From NCBI GenBank assembly GCA_964428205.1, contig CAYRXE010000043.1, forward strand, positions 1-7,953: 7,953 bases of DNA, given 5' to 3'. The stretch's first letter is position 1, and every line of letters begins with the position of its first letter. The notes beneath the pieces are model-generated. The model saw only the letters and a list, made by a program, of their open reading frames with translations. It did not search any database and had not been told where the DNA came from. Positions 4,938 through 7,953 of this stretch are shown here, one piece after another. The position numbers and the translations under genes were made by a program. This stretch comes from CAYRXE01 sp964428205 (GTDB lineage: Bacteria > Patescibacteriota > Gracilibacteria > Peribacterales > Peribacteraceae).

Positions 4938-5041
4938 GAAGCGAAGAAATGAAGAATTGAGGAAATGAAGAAAATCCTTTTCGTCATTATTTCGCGATTC
5001 CTCGTTTCCTTAACTCGTCATTTCCTCATTTCCTCTCTTCC
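4937..5041 (+). repeat. Inverted repeat filling the lexA-dinB gap
   Basis: The 24-nt arm 4937-4960 matches the reverse complement of 5018-5041 at 20 of 24 positions, and an inner pair (4961-4972 with 4998-5009) extends it, leaving an apical loop near 4973-4997. The left half is purine-rich with GAAATGAAGAA at 4946 and 4962; the right half is pyrimidine-rich with TCATTTCC repeated head to tail at 5018 and 5026. The outer arms end exactly at the lexA stop and the dinB start. As RNA it would fold into a long imperfect hairpin next to the dinB start. Confidence 0.65.
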
Positions 5042-6247
5042 ATGTTCGCCCACGTAGACGCCGATGCATTCTTTGCATCAGTTCTCATCAGGCAAAATCC
5101 CCTGCTCCTGGGCAAACCCCTCCTTGCGATGGGTATGGGTGGTGGCTGTGTAATTAGCGCGAGTTACGAAGCAAAGAAGTTTGGCATAAAAACGGGGATG
5201 CGACTCTCGGATGCACGTAAGCTCTGCCCAACTGCCATCGCCATGCCCTCGGATTTCGCAGAAACAGGAAAAGCATCTGACGATATTGAGACGCACCTCC
5301 ATAGTCTGTGCCCAGACATGGAACAGATGTCGGTCGATGAATGGTTTTTAGATCTCACGACTCTCGTGGGTGGTGTGCCGAGTGATCTCACGGGTTGGGC
5401 GAAGAACACTCGCTCGATGATTCACAGTAAAACTGCCATCTCGGTTTCGGTCGGTGCGGCGCCTACAAAGATCCTCGCGAAGATGGCGAGTGAGTATCGC
5501 AAGCCGGGCGGTGTGACCATTTTGGATAACCAAGATCTGACCATCGAAGCCTTCCTCAAAGACCGTCCCGCGGCCGCAATTCCGGGGATCGGTCGAAAGC
5601 GGTCCGAGAGGACCGAGATCTACGGCTGGAAGACCTCCTGGGACGTTTCTCAGGCCCCTACAGAGCTTCTGAAGCGTCTGTTTGGCAAAGTCGGCCCGGA
5701 GTTGCAAAGCGAGCTCCTAGGGGCCTCTGTGTACGAATTGGTCACCGAGGCAGCTCCTCCTAAATCCATCTCCAGGGCACGCAGTTTTACGCCCGAATCG
5801 AAGCGCGAAATCCTGTGGGCACATGCACTGCGACACTTGGAATACTTGGTGCTGAAGATGCGCCGACACGGACTCGCATGCAGTGGCATCTCGCTTGGAT
5901 TACGCACACGGGATTATCGGAATTTTCGCGGCACAGGAAGATCACTCCCTGTCCCCTGCGATACCGAAGATGCGCTGAGGAATATTCTCGAAGAATGTTT
6001 CGTCGAGATTTACGAGCAAGGTGCCGCCTACACACAAGTGCACGCAGCACTGTGGCACTTAACTCCCAAAGGCGCCGAGCAGATCTCGCTCTTTACCGAG
6101 CCAGATCAACTGGAAACGGAACAAGCACTGCAAGAGTCACTCGATAAGTTGCATGAGAAGTTTGGACGCAACGCCATCACGCGTGGTTCGGCGATCACGG
6201 TGAAGAGCGGCACCAAGAAACACTTTGAATTTGCGGCATACGGATAA
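5042..6247 (+). CDS. dinB: Y-family DNA polymerase (DinB / Pol IV type)
   Basis: The 401-residue protein is a translesion polymerase of the DinB/UmuC family. Metal-binding Asp6 lies in HVDADAFFASV, with Phe11 at the steric-gate position; YEAKKFGIKTGM (42-53) is the conserved nucleotide-contact segment; catalytic Asp99-Glu100 lie in SVDEWFLDLT; SVSVGAAPTKILAKMASEY (134-152) follows, then a helix-hairpin-helix thumb at AIPGIGRKRSE (179-189). The little-finger domain occupies about 240-345 (SISRARSF onward). QISLF at 347-351 is a good beta-clamp binding motif, followed by a C-terminal stretch ending in KFGRNAITRGSA as in many DinB proteins. All catalytic residues are intact. The start at 5042 fits the family N-terminus, but the preceding 25 nt are pyrimidine-rich with no Shine-Dalgarno. 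No separate promoter or operator is visible, so it is probably expressed from the lexA promoter as an SOS gene. Confidence 0.93.
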   Translation: MFAHVDADAFFASVLIRQNPLLLGKPLLAMGMGGGCVISASYEAKKFGIKTGMRLSDARKLCPTAIAMPSDFAETGKASDDIETHLHSLCPDMEQMSVDEWFLDLTTLVGGVPSDLTGWAKNTRSMIHSKTAISVSVGAAPTKILAKMASEYRKPGGVTILDNQDLTIEAFLKDRPAAAIPGIGRKRSERTEIYGWKTSWDVSQAPTELLKRLFGKVGPELQSELLGASVYELVTEAAPPKSISRARSFTPESKREILWAHALRHLEYLVLKMRRHGLACSGISLGLRTRDYRNFRGTGRSLPVPCDTEDALRNILEECFVEIYEQGAAYTQVHAALWHLTPKGAEQISLFTEPDQLETEQALQESLDKLHEKFGRNAITRGSAITVKSGTKKHFEFAAYG

Positions 6248-6248
6248 A

Positions 6249-6268
6249 CCCCGTCACGAAGGACGGGG
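6249..6268 (+). terminator. Terminator-like hairpin after dinB
   Basis: CCCCGTC pairs with GACGGGG over seven GC-rich bases around ACGAAG, two bases after the dinB stop. The T tract is short (ATTTG on this strand, TTTATCC on the other), so termination may be modest; it could serve both converging transcripts. Confidence 0.55.
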
Positions 6269-6277
6269 ATTTGAGTT

Positions 6278-6300
6278 GAGCAGCTGACTAATCAGCGCTC
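6278..6300 (-). other. Hairpin at the stop codon of the 43-residue gene
   Basis: GAGC and GCTGA pair with TCAGC and GCTC, nine base pairs with one bulged A and a CTAA loop that contains the minus-strand stop codon. There is no T tract on either strand, so its role is uncertain; it may stabilise a 3' end in this convergent region. Confidence 0.4.
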
Positions 6301-6419
6301 GCCCACCACCAGATGAGCCCGATGATTCCCAGGATAAGTACGAGGATTATGAGAGAACCAAGCCCACATAATCCAACACCTTCCGGTTCTTCAGGCGCTG
6401 GACGACTGATGTAACACAC
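6288..6419 (-). CDS. Small single-pass membrane protein, 43 residues
   Basis: Starting at a GTG (6419-6417) preceded by a perfect AAGGAGG, the frame encodes 43 residues: MCYISRPAPEEPEGVGLCGL followed by a very hydrophobic helix GSLIILVLILGIIGLIWWWA (21-40) and SAD, then TAG. The helix ends in three tryptophans, typical of a lipid-water interface. I recognise no family. A short Pro/Glu-rich N-terminal segment precedes the helix, and Cys2 and Cys18 are present. It has its own promoter overlapping the valS stop codon, so it may be transcribed alone or by readthrough from valS. It fills the convergent gap between valS and dinB. The start and Shine-Dalgarno make it credible despite its size. Confidence 0.68.
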   Translation of the reverse strand: MCYISRPAPEEPEGVGLCGLGSLIILVLILGIIGLIWWWASAD

Positions 6420-6424
6420 AGAGT

Positions 6425-6431
6425 CCTCCTT
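6425..6431 (-). promoter_or_regulatory. Perfect Shine-Dalgarno AAGGAGG for the 43-residue gene
   Basis: On the minus strand AAGGAGG lies 5 nt before the GTG start. It is the strongest ribosome binding site in the window and decides the GTG start. Confidence 0.75.
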
Positions 6432-6451
6432 GAGGAAAATGGGTTGCCCTG

Positions 6452-6476
6452 ATTATCTTGGAAGTAAGCCTGAGGC

Positions 6477-6480
<4 letters not shown>
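6452..6480 (-). promoter_or_regulatory. Candidate promoter of the 43-residue gene
   Basis: On the minus strand TTGAGC (6480-6475) and GATAAT (6457-6452) are separated by 17 bp, matching four and five of six consensus bases. The -35 overlaps the valS stop codon. Transcription would begin near 6445, about 25 nt before the GTG. Confidence 0.5.

Positions 6481-7953
<1,473 letters not shown>

Overview
The window reads as a compact bacterial chromosome segment of moderate GC content using the standard code: TGA ends several confident genes, including the DUF1624 and valS genes, so there is no UGA recoding. A CXXC/CXXC zinc-ribbon protein of the kind common in Candidate Phyla Radiation (Patescibacteria) genomes, several lineage-orphan small proteins and short intergenic spaces suggest a Patescibacteria lineage, perhaps one with higher GC such as the Peregrinibacteria/Peribacteria. 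That placement is inference; no rRNA or other strong phylogenetic marker apart from valS is present.

Layout. 1-136: 3' end of a zinc-ribbon protein, closed by a strong UUCG-loop terminator. 209-874: an integral membrane DUF1624 (acyltransferase-like) protein. 883-1276: a single-gene unit for an unrecognised 99-residue protein, with a perfect TATAAT, a hairpin at the mRNA 5' end, a good Shine-Dalgarno and a terminator-like hairpin. 1310-3869: a two-gene envelope unit, an LCP (LytR-CpsA-Psr) protein with a LytR_C domain and a Ser/Asp tail, overlapping by 4 nt a polytopic membrane protein of unknown function. 3870-4164: a self-contained unit for a 59-residue single-pass membrane protein with consensus promoter, Shine-Dalgarno and strong terminator. 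4215-6268: an SOS unit, lexA followed by a Y-family polymerase (dinB). 6288-6480, minus strand: a 43-residue single-pass membrane protein with its own promoter and Shine-Dalgarno, lying in the dinB-valS convergent gap. 6477-7953, minus strand: the C-terminal 491 residues of valyl-tRNA synthetase, running off the right edge.

How the parts work together. LexA and DinB form a DNA-damage module. The lexA promoter has a -35 and a -10 separated by 17 bp, and the -10 is exactly the centre of a perfect 8-6-8 dyad, which is the arrangement expected for autorepression. The dyad matches neither the E. coli nor the Gram-positive SOS box, so it is a candidate lineage-specific operator. The entire lexA-dinB gap is bracketed by a 24-nt imperfect inverted repeat. 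The LCP protein and its coupled membrane protein probably act at the cell envelope. Three small genes (99, 59 and 43 residues), each with its own expression signals, are the least explained content. I found no mobile element, CRISPR array, tRNA or rRNA, and no convincing multi-gene novel defence or biosynthetic system; the most novel items are the candidate SOS operator, the lexA-dinB inverted repeat and the small orphan genes.
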